Source of the DNA: Pseudomonas sp. SCA2728.1_7
GTDB lineage: Bacteria; Pseudomonadota; Gammaproteobacteria; Pseudomonadales; Pseudomonadaceae
DNA length: 64,000 bases
NCBI RefSeq assembly: GCF_018138145.1
Contig: NZ_CP073104.1
Span: 5,523,001 to 5,587,000, forward strand
Direction: 5' to 3'
The position numbers were made by a program, and so were the translations under genes. The first letter of the stretch is position 1. Each line of letters begins with the position of its first letter. The notes below the pieces were generated by a model. That model was not told the origin of the DNA. It saw only the letters and a list, made by a program, of their open reading frames with translations, and did not search any database. Shown here piece by piece: positions 16,908 to 26,908 of the stretch.

Positions 16908-18425
16908 TTATTTGGCGCCGTGTTCGCGCCCGCGCAGCAGGTTGTTCGGCATCGCAATCGCTGCCGCCAACCCGAGCAACGACACCGCCGCACTCACCCA
17001 CAACAAATGCCGGAACGTCACCAGCAATTCCGCCCGCAAGGCGTCCTGCGCATCCCCCGGCGCGGCGTTCAAACCATCCAGCAAGACGTTGCCGGAATGC
17101 CCCTCGCTCATCAGCGAACTGCTCGCCAGATGGGCAAAATTCGAATCTTGCAACAACGCCAGCAACAGCGCCGACATCAACGCCACGCCCACCGCGCCGC
17201 CGAGAGAGCGAAACAGGTTGGTGGTGCTGGTCGCTACGCCGATGTCGCGTTGCTCCACCGAATTTTGTGTACCGACCAGCGAAGTCGGGAACTGCATGCC
17301 GCTGGAAATACCGCAGAGCAACATGAACAGTGCGCTGATCAGCGTCGCCTCCGGTGGGCTGAATGCCATGCCGAGAATCGCGATCGGCATCAGCAGAGCG
17401 CCGCTCAGAATCTGTGGTTTGTAACGCCCGGTAATCGACGTGCGCCGGCCAGCGAAAAATGCACCAATCGGCAACCCCATCGCCAATGGCAGCAAGTGCA
17501 ACGCCGCGCTGTCAGCACCGGCCCCGGTCACGGTCTGAAAGCGCAGCGGCATCAACACAATCAAGGAAATCGCCTGGAAACTGGTGAAGAAAATCGTGCA
17601 CCAGCACAGCAGGGCATTGCGGTTGGCAAACAGGTGCATCGGCAGCAAAGGCTCCCGAGCACGGCGCTCGTGCCAGACAAACACCGCCAGTACCACCACT
17701 GCACAAGCGAACAGGCCAAGCACTTCAGCGCTGCGCCACGAATGACCCTGACCAACCTGAGTAATGCCCAGCAGCAGGGCAGTCAGGCCGATGATCATCA
17801 GCAAGGTGCCGAGATAATCGATGATCGGTTTGCGCTGCGGAATCGGCAGGCCACGCAGATTGCGCCGCGCCACCCACCAGGCACCGAGGCCCAGCGGCAG
17901 GTTGATCAGAAACACCCAGCGCCACGACAGGTATTCGGTCATGTAACCGCCGAGCACCGGGCCGGCAACGCTGGCCACCGCGTACATGCTGCTGAAGTAA
18001 CCCTGATAACGCCCGCGTTCACGCGGCGGCACGATGTCGCCGATGATCGCCTGACTCACCGAAATCATCCCGCCGGCGCCGATGCCCTGAAGGATCCGCG
18101 CCAGTACCAGTTGCTCCATGCTCTGCGCCATGCCGCAAAACAGCGAGGCAAGGGTGAACAGGCCCATGCCGAACAGCATCAATTTGCGCCGCCCGTACAA
18201 GTCGCCGAGTTTGCCGTAGATCGGCACGGCCACCGTCATCGCGACCATGTACCCGGAAATTACCCAGGCCAACAGGCTGACGTCCTTGAACTGTGCAGAG
18301 ATGGCCGGCATCGACACGGCGACGATGGTTTGATCCAGCGCGCCGAGAAAGATCGCCATCATCAACGCGACCAGCACGCTGCGAATGGCCGGTTTGGGCG
18401 TTTCGGGGTGATTGAGATTGGTCAC
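16908..18425 (-). CDS. MFS drug/aromatic exporter of the DHA2 (14-TM) family
   Basis: 505 residues from a GTG at 18425, chosen because upstream in-frame codons lie inside pobA and the first membrane helix begins at residue about 16 (SVLVALMMAIFLGALDQTIVAVSMPAI, the DHA2 motif D1 LDxTIV). Motif A (GKLGDLYGRRKLMLFG), motif C-like GPVLGGYM and about 14 hydrophobic helices are visible. Expected to export hydrophobic or aromatic compounds with proton exchange. It follows pobA by 79 bases on the same strand, so export of 4-hydroxybenzoate-related aromatics is plausible but unproven. The start is uncertain by tens of codons. Confidence 0.85.
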   Translation of the reverse strand: MTNLNHPETPKPAIRSVLVALMMAIFLGALDQTIVAVSMPAISAQFKDVSLLAWVISGYMVAMTVAVPIYGKLGDLYGRRKLMLFGMGLFTLASLFCGMAQSMEQLVLARILQGIGAGGMISVSQAIIGDIVPPRERGRYQGYFSSMYAVASVAGPVLGGYMTEYLSWRWVFLINLPLGLGAWWVARRNLRGLPIPQRKPIIDYLGTLLMIIGLTALLLGITQVGQGHSWRSAEVLGLFACAVVVLAVFVWHERRAREPLLPMHLFANRNALLCWCTIFFTSFQAISLIVLMPLRFQTVTGAGADSAALHLLPLAMGLPIGAFFAGRRTSITGRYKPQILSGALLMPIAILGMAFSPPEATLISALFMLLCGISSGMQFPTSLVGTQNSVEQRDIGVATSTTNLFRSLGGAVGVALMSALLLALLQDSNFAHLASSSLMSEGHSGNVLLDGLNAAPGDAQDALRAELLVTFRHLLWVSAAVSLLGLAAAIAMPNNLLRGREHGAK

Positions 18426-18504
18426 GGGCAAAACCTGCGGGCAGTGAGAGTCCCGCAGATCGTCAGGCGAGCGGGGATGCTCGCCAGTGTAAGTCGATAG
18501 GAAG

Positions 18505-19719
<1,215 letters not shown>

Positions 19720-19875
19720 TCACGCGGCCAAGACCGGTGAATGATTTTTATGGATCGAGTGCTTGCATTTTTCCCTTGCGGGTCTGTCAATTGAAGGTGA
19801 AAACTGAGCCGATACCTGTACATTCTGCCAATCGGTGCGATTATCGCCCACAACCCCGAGGCCTGGATTGAAGTG

Positions 19876-20760
19876 ATGAACAAGCCTGAGCTGCCTTCGA
19901 TTCCAGTGTTCAAGCTCTACGGTGAAAGCCTGGACTGGCCGACCCCTGACTTGCTGCACTGTGAAACCATTTCCTCCCGCAGTCGCGAACACGAGTGGGA
20001 AATCAAACCCCACCGCCATGCTGATTTGTGCCAGTTACTCTTCGTCTTCAAAGGTCAGGCAGAGCTTGAGATCGAAGGGCAACGCACGCAACTCGACACC
20101 CCGGCCATCCAAGTGCTGCCACCGTTATCGGTGCACGGCTTTCGTTTTTCCGAAGACGTCGAAGGGTTCATCGTTACTCTCGCCACACCGCTGATCAACC
20201 ACTTGCAGGCGCAACTGGGCGATTCGGTACATGCGCTGGCCAGCGCAGACAACTACCCGGCAGGTAACGACGGCGATTACCTCAACAGCCTGTTCTCGGC
20301 GTTGCAGGCCGAATACAACGGCCACCAGCCGGCGCGGGAAATGCTCATGCATTCGCTGGTCAGCGTGATCATGGTCTGGGTCAGCCGTCAGGCGATCGTG
20401 CGGCACAAAGCCAGTCAGCGTCCGCAGCGTCAGCGCGAATACCTCAATGGCTTTATCCAGTTGGTCGAGGAGACTTATCGCCAGCACGTCAAGGTCGAAG
20501 ACCTCGCGCATCGACTGGGGATTTCGGTGTCGCACCTCAACGGCACCTGCCGTGAGCTGGCGGGACAACCGGCGTTGCAGATCATGCACGAGCGCCAGTT
20601 GCTGGAAGCCAAGCGCTTGCTGACTTACACCAGCATGACGATTTACGAGATGTCGGAGTTGTTGGGGTTTTCCGACCCAACCAACTTCACGCGCCTGTTC
20701 CGGCGCCGGGTGGGGATATCGCCAAAGGCTTTCCGCGACAGCCTCAAGGCCGAGCATTAA
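19876..20760 (+). CDS. pobR: AraC-type transcriptional activator PobR
   Basis: 294 residues from ATG 19876 (a GTG at 19873 is immediately adjacent and equally possible). N-terminal cupin effector domain (about 35-110, HRHADLCQLLFVFKGQAELEIEG) and C-terminal AraC DNA-binding domain (about 190-290) with two helix-turn-helices, VEDLAHRLGISVSHLNGTCRELAG and MTIYEMSELLGFSDPTNFTRLFRRRVGISPKAFR. It lies divergent to pobA with a 177-base shared promoter region, the arrangement of the 4-hydroxybenzoate-responsive activator PobR in pseudomonads. Confidence 0.93.
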   Translation: MNKPELPSIPVFKLYGESLDWPTPDLLHCETISSRSREHEWEIKPHRHADLCQLLFVFKGQAELEIEGQRTQLDTPAIQVLPPLSVHGFRFSEDVEGFIVTLATPLINHLQAQLGDSVHALASADNYPAGNDGDYLNSLFSALQAEYNGHQPAREMLMHSLVSVIMVWVSRQAIVRHKASQRPQRQREYLNGFIQLVEETYRQHVKVEDLAHRLGISVSHLNGTCRELAGQPALQIMHERQLLEAKRLLTYTSMTIYEMSELLGFSDPTNFTRLFRRRVGISPKAFRDSLKAEH

Positions 20761-20781
20761 CCACTCACACCACAAAACCCC

Positions 20782-20870
20782 TGTAGGAGTGAGCCTGCTC
20801 GCGATAGCGGTGTGTCATACAGATAAAGTTTGACTGACACACCGCTATCGCGAGCAGGCTCACTCCTACA
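20782..20870. repeat. REP inverted pair (GTAGGAGTGAGCC class)
   Basis: Facing arms of the same sequence as 6913-7001, downstream of pobR and touching the 3' side of the small reverse-strand gene. Confidence 0.9.
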
Positions 20871-20878
20871 GTTGAATA

Positions 20879-21055
20879 TCAGCGCAGCGCATTCAGCGTG
20901 GCATTGTGCGGAATGCACCGCTCGAAGTTGCAGCTCGCATACTCGCGCGGTAGCTGTCGCTGCTGTTCGACCCGCCAGGCTGCGGTGCCGTACAGCGCCA
21001 GCGTGGCGGCGCAGGTGATGAAAATCGCGAAGTACCTTCTTGTTTTGATGTTCAT
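20879..21055 (-). CDS. Small single-pass membrane protein, 58 residues
   Basis: Read directly from the reverse strand: ATG at 21055, TGA at 20879-20881, 58 codons. N-terminus MNIKTRRYFAIFITCAATLA is positively charged then hydrophobic (helix about 8-26, LYGTAAW end), followed by a charged tail containing two cysteines (YASCNFERCIPHN). AGAGGT sits nine bases before the ATG, a good ribosome site. Function unknown; it could be a small inner-membrane protein or, with the Cys pair, an exported one. The tight fit of signal, RBS and stop just before a REP supports a real gene. Confidence 0.65.
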   Translation of the reverse strand: MNIKTRRYFAIFITCAATLALYGTAAWRVEQQRQLPREYASCNFERCIPHNATLNALR

Positions 21056-21173
21056 GGCGTTGACCTCTGAACGACATACCCTGCGGTATTACTTTCAGCA
21101 TAGGTCAGCGGCGGGGAGTTGCCAGCGAGTGTGCTTGAGGTTGTAACTGGCCATTCAGCATATCGATAGCCAC

Positions 21174-21263
21174 TGTGGGAGCGAGCCTGCTCGCGAAAGC
21201 GTCCTGTCATTCGACTCAAGTGTTGACTGACCCACCGCTTTCGCGAGCAGGCTCGCTCCCACA
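21174..21263. repeat. REP inverted pair (GTGGGAGCGAGCC class)
   Basis: Arms TGTGGGAGCGAGCCTGCTCG... and complement; this G/C variant of the REP also occurs at 25142 and 33215. Confidence 0.9.
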
Positions 21264-21274
21264 GTTAAATGGGT

Positions 21275-22180
21275 TTACAGGCCGATATCCCATTCGGGGT
21301 TTTCCGGGAACCTGAGCACCAGAAAATCCAGCATGCTGCGCAGCGCCGCCGGCATGTGTTTGCGCGAGGCGTACACCGCGTAGATGCTCATCTGCCGCGG
21401 TTCGGCATGGGGCAGCAGTCGAACCAGTTCACCGCTGTGAATATGCACCCCGGCCTGATACGTCGGCAACATCGCCACCCCGGCACCGGCCAGTGTTGCG
21501 CGCAATAATGTGCTGGCCTCGTTGGCGCTGATATTGCCCTGCACCGGCACCGAAACCGGTTCGCCATCCTCCTCGAAATGCCACAGGCTCTTGCCGAAAT
21601 AGGAGTGCGTCAGGCAGTTATGCCGACTCAATTCCTCAACCCGTAACGGCGCCGCTTGCTCTTGCAGATAAGCCGGCGCGGCACACACCACCGAACGACA
21701 AACGGTCAGACGCCGGGCGATCAGGTTGGGGTCGAGATCGTTACTGGTGCGAATTGCCAGATCGATCCGTTCATCCACCAGATTCACCGTGCGGTCGAGC
21801 ATTTGCATATCGATGCTGACACCGGGATAGCGCTTGACGTAAGCAGCCATCGCATCGGCCAGTTGCGCCTGCCCGAACGAGGTGCTGACGCTGATCCGCA
21901 GCAAGCCGCGCGGGGCGTCGTGGGGTTCGCTGACGGCGGCCTGCATGTCCGTCGACAGTTCGATCATCTGTCGGCAACGCGGCAGGATTTCACTGCCGGC
22001 GGCGGTCAGGCTCAACTTGCGCGTGGTGCGGTGCATCAGCCGCGCGCCGACCCAGTCTTCCAGCTCCGCCAGATAACGTGAAACCACCGGCCGCGAAAGG
22101 TCCAGATGATCAGCCGCAGCCGACTGACTGCCCAGATCCACCACGGTGACAAACACCCGCATTGCTTGGAGACGATCCAT
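21275..22180 (-). CDS. LysR-family transcriptional regulator
   Basis: 301 residues; start MDRLQAMRVFVTVVDLGSQSAAADHLDLSRPVVSRYLAELEDWVGARLMHRTTRKLSLT, a standard LysR winged helix (1-60), then an effector domain of the CrgA/DsdC-like subgroup (DGEPVSVPVQGNISANEASTLLRATLAGAGVAMLP). It is divergent from the metallo-hydrolase/NAD(P)-reductase pair that starts at 22295, so those two genes are its probable targets. Effector unknown. Confidence 0.9.
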   Translation of the reverse strand: MDRLQAMRVFVTVVDLGSQSAAADHLDLSRPVVSRYLAELEDWVGARLMHRTTRKLSLTAAGSEILPRCRQMIELSTDMQAAVSEPHDAPRGLLRISVSTSFGQAQLADAMAAYVKRYPGVSIDMQMLDRTVNLVDERIDLAIRTSNDLDPNLIARRLTVCRSVVCAAPAYLQEQAAPLRVEELSRHNCLTHSYFGKSLWHFEEDGEPVSVPVQGNISANEASTLLRATLAGAGVAMLPTYQAGVHIHSGELVRLLPHAEPRQMSIYAVYASRKHMPAALRSMLDFLVLRFPENPEWDIGL

Positions 22181-22294
22181 GATTTGCCCGCTTTCAGAAA
22201 CAAACTATGTTCAAGCATCGCATTTTTTGTACTGAGTCAGGCAACTAAGCTCTGTCCCATCGCCAAACACGGCATTCGGACACCGGAGCAACAG

Positions 22295-23173
22295 ATGATC
22301 GGCTTCACCACACTCAAACGCGTTCTGCTCGCCACCGCATCCCTGGGTTTTGCCGCGCATGCAGCGGCAGCCAACCTGACCCTCGACGTCTACAACCCGG
22401 GGACAAAGGCGATTTTCCCGGTGACCTCGGTGCTGGTCAGCGGCGAGAAAGACGCAATCCTCGTCGATGCGCAATTCGGCAAGTCCCAGGCTGAACACGT
22501 CGTGGAAAAGATCCGCGCCAGCGGCAAACACCTGACCACTATCTACATCAGCCATGGTGACCCGGATTACTACTTCGGCCTTGATACCCTGACCCAGGCC
22601 TTTCCTGACGCCAAGGTGCTGGCTTCGCAACCGACCGTTGATCACATCAACAAAACCGTCGCCGGCAAACTGGCTTTCTGGGGGCCGAAAATGGGCGCCG
22701 ACGTTCCGGCGAAAACCATCGTACCGGGCGTGCTCAAGGGCGACAGCCTGATGCTCGAAGGGCAGAAATTGCAGGTCATCGGCCTCGACGGCAAACAACC
22801 GGATCGCAGTTTTGTGTGGATCCCGTCGCTCAAAGCCGTGGTCGGTGGTGTGGTTGTCGCCGAAAACATCCACGTATGGATGGCCGATACCCAGACCGCG
22901 CAATCCCACGCCGACTGGCTGGAAACGTTGCACTCTATTGAAACCCTGAAACCGAACACCGTGGTGCCGGGTCACTACTTGGGTGACAGCAGCCGTTCGC
23001 TGGCCAGCGTGAAATTCACCGCCGACTACATTAAGGCTTTTGACGTGGAAACCGCCAAGGCCAAAGATTCCGCCGCACTGATCGCCGCGATGAAAAAGCG
23101 TTACCCAAAACTGGGCGAAGAAAGCTCGCTGGAGCTGAGCGCGAAAGTCGCCAAGGGCGAAATGCAGTGGTAA
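22295..23173 (+). CDS. Exported metallo-beta-lactamase-fold hydrolase with altered metal motif
   Basis: 292 residues from ATG 22295. Signal peptide MIGFTTLKRVLLATASLGFAAHAAA (cleavage about residue 25) sends it to the periplasm. The fold is recognisable (VTSVLVSGEKDAILVDAQF; later VVPGHYLGD). In the usual HxHxDH site this protein has ISHGDPDYYFG, so the middle His is Asp and the last His is Tyr. The later PGH histidine is present. It may bind metal differently or have lost hydrolysis. It precedes the NAD(P)-binding gene by 46 bases, in an operon divergent from a LysR gene. Confidence 0.82.
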   Translation: MIGFTTLKRVLLATASLGFAAHAAAANLTLDVYNPGTKAIFPVTSVLVSGEKDAILVDAQFGKSQAEHVVEKIRASGKHLTTIYISHGDPDYYFGLDTLTQAFPDAKVLASQPTVDHINKTVAGKLAFWGPKMGADVPAKTIVPGVLKGDSLMLEGQKLQVIGLDGKQPDRSFVWIPSLKAVVGGVVVAENIHVWMADTQTAQSHADWLETLHSIETLKPNTVVPGHYLGDSSRSLASVKFTADYIKAFDVETAKAKDSAALIAAMKKRYPKLGEESSLELSAKVAKGEMQW

Positions 23174-23219
23174 GCCGATTCTGAAAAACGCAGCACTCTC
23201 AAGCCAACTGGAGAATGTC

Positions 23220-23834
23220 ATGAGCAAGATCGCAATCATTGGTGCCACCGGCCGCGCCGGTAGCCAACTGCTGGAAGAAGCCCTGCGTCGCGGCCATAGC
23301 GTTACTGCTATCGCCCGCGACACCTCGAAGATCGGCGCGCGTGCCGGTGTGGTCAGCAAGAATGTCGATGTGCTGGATTCGGCCGCGTTGCAGGACGCGG
23401 TGGCCGGTCACGATGTGGTGATCACCGCTGCGCACTTCGCTACCGTTCCTGCGAGCGCTATTGTTGGGCCAGTGAAGCACGCCGGTGTGCAGCGTTTGCT
23501 GGTGGTCGGCGGTGCCGGTTCGCTGTTGCTGCCGGACGATACGCGAGTGATCGACAGTGCGGGTTTCCCGGCGGAGTACAAAGCTGAAGCCAGTGCCGGT
23601 GCGGCGTTTCTTGAGGCGTTGCGTCTGGAGAAAGAACTGGACTGGACCTTTCTGTCGCCGTCGGCAGAGTTTGTCGAAGGGGAGCGCACGGGGAGTTTCC
23701 GTGTCGGCCAGGATCATTTGCTGGTGAGTGCCGAAGGGCGTAGCTGGATTACTTTTGCCGATTACGCGATTGCGTTGATCAACGAAGTGGAAACGCCGAA
23801 GCATTCGCGTCAGCGGTTTACTGTCGGGTATTGA
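23220..23834 (+). CDS. NAD(P)-dependent oxidoreductase, NAD(P)H-binding (YwnB/NmrA-like)
   Basis: 204 residues. Rossmann motif IGATGRAGSQLLEEALRRGHSVTAIARD at residues 7-34, C-terminal segment RSWITFADYAIALINEVETPKHSRQRFTVGY typical of the atypical SDR group that includes YwnB and biliverdin-reductase-like proteins. Substrate not evident. GGAG lies ten bases before the ATG. Second gene of the operon with the metallo-hydrolase; induced perhaps by the divergent LysR protein. Confidence 0.88.
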   Translation: MSKIAIIGATGRAGSQLLEEALRRGHSVTAIARDTSKIGARAGVVSKNVDVLDSAALQDAVAGHDVVITAAHFATVPASAIVGPVKHAGVQRLLVVGGAGSLLLPDDTRVIDSAGFPAEYKAEASAGAAFLEALRLEKELDWTFLSPSAEFVEGERTGSFRVGQDHLLVSAEGRSWITFADYAIALINEVETPKHSRQRFTVGY

Positions 23835-24160
23835 TATACAGCTTTACCCTCACCCCAGCCCTCTCCCGGAGGGAGAGGGAGCCGACCGAGGTGTCTGGCG
23901 TTGTACATCGACCTGAAAATTCCAGTCGATTATGGATTCAAAGCCAATCGTTCAGGTCGCTGAACCTCTTCAATATCCCCGGTCAGTCCCCTCTCCCTTG
24001 GGAGAGGGAGCCGACCGAGGTGTCTGGCGCTGTACATCGACCTGAAAAGTCCAGTCGATTATGGATTCAAAGCCAATCGTTCAGGTCGCTGAACCTCTTC
24101 AATATCCCCCGGTCAGTCCCCTCTCCCTCTGGGAGAGGGTTAGGGTGAGGGAAAAAAGCC
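23835..24160. repeat. Extragenic repeat element, two 129-base units
   Basis: Begins with CCCTCACCCCAGCCCTCTCCC and ends with its inverse GGGAGAGGGTTAGGGTGAGGG. Between them GAGCCGACCGAGGTGTCTGGCG...TCAATATCCC occurs twice at a 129-base period (anchor GCCGACC at 23881 and 24010). No coding potential. Same family as the 28357-28998 array and related to the edges of 34841 and 50178. Confidence 0.85.
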
Positions 24161-25042
24161 TCACCGCAAATGCGCCTGCTCAACCAACCAGATCATCAAT
24201 TCCTCAAGCTGCGGCGAAGCCTCAATCCCCGGCGGCAAAACTACGTAATACGCCAGCCCCGTCTTCACCTTCAACTCGAACGGCATCACCAGCCGCCCCG
24301 CGCGCAAGTCATCACCAATCAACGACCAATCGCCGATCGCCACCCCCGTTCCGTGCGACGCCATCGACATCGCCTGATCCAGCGTTTCGAAATGCTGGCC
24401 GCTGCCGATGTTGTTCAGCCGCAGCTCAGCCGCGTTCAGCCACACCGACCAATCCTGAATATCGTGAGTGGGGTGCAGCAACAGATGCTGTTGTAGATCC
24501 GCCGGCGTATACAGAGCCGGTGAGCCCTTGAGCAACAGCGGCGAACACACCGGCGTCAGTTGCTCGTCGAACAGGTGCAGCGCGCCCGGCGAGTTGTCTG
24601 GCGGCGGGCCGTAGATCACCGCGGCATCAAATTGCTCGCGCTGAAAGTCCACGCCGTGTTGCAGCGAGGCGGTGAGTTTTACCGGCACGTCCGGGCGTTC
24701 TTTCTGCCATTGCAGCAAGCGCGGCAGCAGCCAGCGCATCACGCAGCTCGGCGCTTTGAGTTGCAGGGTTTCGCGCTGCAGGCCGATTTGCTCGGTGGCT
24801 TCGCTGATCAGGCCGAAGACTTTTTCCACACGGGGTAGCCATTCACGTCCTTCGGCGGTCAGCGCCAGGCCACGGGCCAGGCGGATGAACAGCGGATAAC
24901 CGAGATGCGCCTCCAGCCCGGCGATCTGCCGGCTCACCGCGCCCTGGGTGATGTGCAACTGCTCGGCGGCCCGGGTGAAGTTGCAGCACTGCGCGGTGAT
25001 CAGAAACGTATGCAGGGCGGGGAGGGGAGGCAGGCGTTTCAT
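24161..25042 (-). CDS. LysR-family regulator, GcvA-like
   Basis: 293 residues; MKRLPPLPALHTFLITAQCCNFTRAAEQLHITQGAVSRQIAGLEAHLGYPLFIRLARGLALTAEG is the GcvA-type DNA-binding domain, followed by an effector domain (about 90-290, LLLHPTHDIQDWSVWLNAAEL, HGTGVAIGDWSLIGDDLRAGRLV). It is divergent from the thiamine-diphosphate decarboxylase/aldehyde dehydrogenase operon across a gap holding a REP pair, and is the natural candidate for its regulator. Confidence 0.9.
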   Translation of the reverse strand: MKRLPPLPALHTFLITAQCCNFTRAAEQLHITQGAVSRQIAGLEAHLGYPLFIRLARGLALTAEGREWLPRVEKVFGLISEATEQIGLQRETLQLKAPSCVMRWLLPRLLQWQKERPDVPVKLTASLQHGVDFQREQFDAAVIYGPPPDNSPGALHLFDEQLTPVCSPLLLKGSPALYTPADLQQHLLLHPTHDIQDWSVWLNAAELRLNNIGSGQHFETLDQAMSMASHGTGVAIGDWSLIGDDLRAGRLVMPFELKVKTGLAYYVVLPPGIEASPQLEELMIWLVEQAHLR

Positions 25043-25141
25043 GGGGATCCAAGGTATGACGTGAGGACATGGCTAGTATGACTTTTAATCGATTGTTGCC
25101 GCTACCTGCCGACCGTTCCAATGAAGCCATTCCACGGACCC

Positions 25142-25231
25142 TGTGGGAGCGAGCCTGCTCGCGAAAGCGGTTTCATATTCAACAAAGATGTTGGCTGATC
25201 CGACGCTTTCGCGAGCAGGCTCGCTCCCACA
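25142..25231. repeat. REP inverted pair (GTGGGAGCGAGCC class)
   Basis: Facing arms TGTGGGAGCGAGCCTGCTCG and complement, unusually placed between two divergent genes (LysR and the decarboxylase), only 40 bases before the decarboxylase start. Confidence 0.9.
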
Positions 25232-25270
25232 TTGGTTCGGTGTCTTCAGCGAACAAGAAGGGCAATCGAC

Positions 25271-26908
25271 ATGGCGACGTGTGGCGAAGTACTGGTCAAG
25301 TTACTCGAGGATTATGGGGTCGAGCAGGTATTCAGCATTCCCGGCGTGCACACCGTGGAGTTGTATCGCGGGCTGGCCCGTTCGAGCATCAACCACGTCA
25401 CCCCACGGCATGAGCAGGGCGCCGGTTTCATGGCTGACGGCTACGCGCGCACCAGTGGCAAACCGGGCGTGTGCTTCATCATTACCGGGCCGGGCATGAC
25501 CAACATCACCACGGCGATGGGCCAGGCTTACGCCGACTCGATCCCGATGCTGGTGATCTCCAGCGTGCAATCGCGCAGTCAGTTGGGCGGTGGGCGCGGC
25601 AAGCTGCATGAATTGCCGAATCAGAGCGCACTGGTCGCAGGTGTTGCGGCGTTCTCGCATACCTTGATGTCCGCCGCTGAATTGCCGGTAGTGCTGGCAC
25701 GTGCTTTTGCCTTGTTTCAGGCCGGTCGCCCACGTCCGGTACACATCGAAATTCCGTTGGACGTGCTGGTCGAAAACGCCGATGAATTGCTCGCCAGCGT
25801 ACCGGTCAATATCGACCGCGCCGGCGCTGCGCCAGCGGCCGTCAAACGCATGAGCGAGCTGCTGGCTGAAGCCAGACGTCCGCTGATTCTGGCTGGCGGC
25901 GGTGCCATCGACGCAGCGCCAGAGCTGACCAGACTTGCCGAGTTGCTCGACGCTCCGGTGGCGCTGACGATCAATGCCAAAGGCATGCTGCCGGGCAACC
26001 ATCCGCTGCTGATCGGCTCGACCCAGACGCTGGTTGCCACCCGCGCGCTGGTCGCCGATGCCGATGTAGTACTGGCGATCGGCACCGAACTGGCCGAAAC
26101 CGATTACGACGTGACCTTCGCCGGTGGTTTCGAGATTCCCGGCAAACTGTTGCGCATCGATATCGACGCCGATCAGACCGTGCGCAACTACCCGCCGCAC
26201 CTGGCACTGGTGGCCGATGCGCGCAACGCCGCGCAGGCCTTGCTGGATGCGCTGTCGCCGGAAAAACTCGGCGAGCGCAGCAGCGATTGGGGCCAGGCCC
26301 GCGCCGGCAAACTGCGCGCTGAACTGGCGGCAAGCTGGGATGCACCGACCCTCGCGCAAACCCGTTTCCTCGACACCGTACTTGATGAGCTGCCCAACGC
26401 CGTGTTCGTCGGCGACTCGACGCAACCGGTGTACACCGGCAACCTGACGTTCAACCCGGATCACCCGCGCCGCTGGTTCAATGCCTCGACCGGCTACGGC
26501 ACGCTCGGCTACGCCTTGCCGGCAGCGATTGGCGCCTGGCTCGGCGGTCAAACCGACCAAGGTGCGCGGCCACCGGTGGTGTGCCTGATCGGCGACGGCG
26601 GCCTGCAATTCACCCTGCCGGAACTGGCCAGCGCCGTCGAAGCGCGGGTGCCGGTGATCGTCCTGCTGTGGAATAACCAGGGCTACGAAGAGATCAAGAA
26701 GTACATGGTCAACCGCGCCATCGAGCCGGTCGGCGTCGACATCTACACCCCGGATTTTGTCGCTGTAGCCAAGGGCCTCGGCTGCGCGGCTGAAGCTATC
26801 AGCAGCATCGAACAACTGCGCAGCGCGTTGCGTAGTGCAAGCGATCGTCAGGGCCCGACCCTGATTGAAATCGACCAGACCCAGTGGATGCAGGCGGTGG
26901 CGCAATGA
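25271..26908 (+). CDS. aruI: Thiamine-diphosphate 2-oxo-acid decarboxylase (AruI-like)
   Basis: 545 residues of the acetolactate synthase/benzoylformate decarboxylase family. Start MATCGEVLVKLLEDYGVEQVFSIPGVHTVELYRGL at 25271. Catalytic glutamate in HVTPRHEQGAGFMADGYAR; the TPP/Mg motif is GDGGLQFTLPELASAVEARVPVIVLLWNNQGY. I read it as 5-guanidino-2-oxopentanoate decarboxylase (AruI of the arginine transaminase route) because of overall similarity as I recall it and because the next gene is an aldehyde dehydrogenase that could oxidise 4-guanidinobutyraldehyde. The transaminase AruH is not here, so another branched 2-oxo-acid substrate remains possible. ATGA overlap with the next gene. Confidence 0.75.
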   Translation: MATCGEVLVKLLEDYGVEQVFSIPGVHTVELYRGLARSSINHVTPRHEQGAGFMADGYARTSGKPGVCFIITGPGMTNITTAMGQAYADSIPMLVISSVQSRSQLGGGRGKLHELPNQSALVAGVAAFSHTLMSAAELPVVLARAFALFQAGRPRPVHIEIPLDVLVENADELLASVPVNIDRAGAAPAAVKRMSELLAEARRPLILAGGGAIDAAPELTRLAELLDAPVALTINAKGMLPGNHPLLIGSTQTLVATRALVADADVVLAIGTELAETDYDVTFAGGFEIPGKLLRIDIDADQTVRNYPPHLALVADARNAAQALLDALSPEKLGERSSDWGQARAGKLRAELAASWDAPTLAQTRFLDTVLDELPNAVFVGDSTQPVYTGNLTFNPDHPRRWFNASTGYGTLGYALPAAIGAWLGGQTDQGARPPVVCLIGDGGLQFTLPELASAVEARVPVIVLLWNNQGYEEIKKYMVNRAIEPVGVDIYTPDFVAVAKGLGCAAEAISSIEQLRSALRSASDRQGPTLIEIDQTQWMQAVAQ

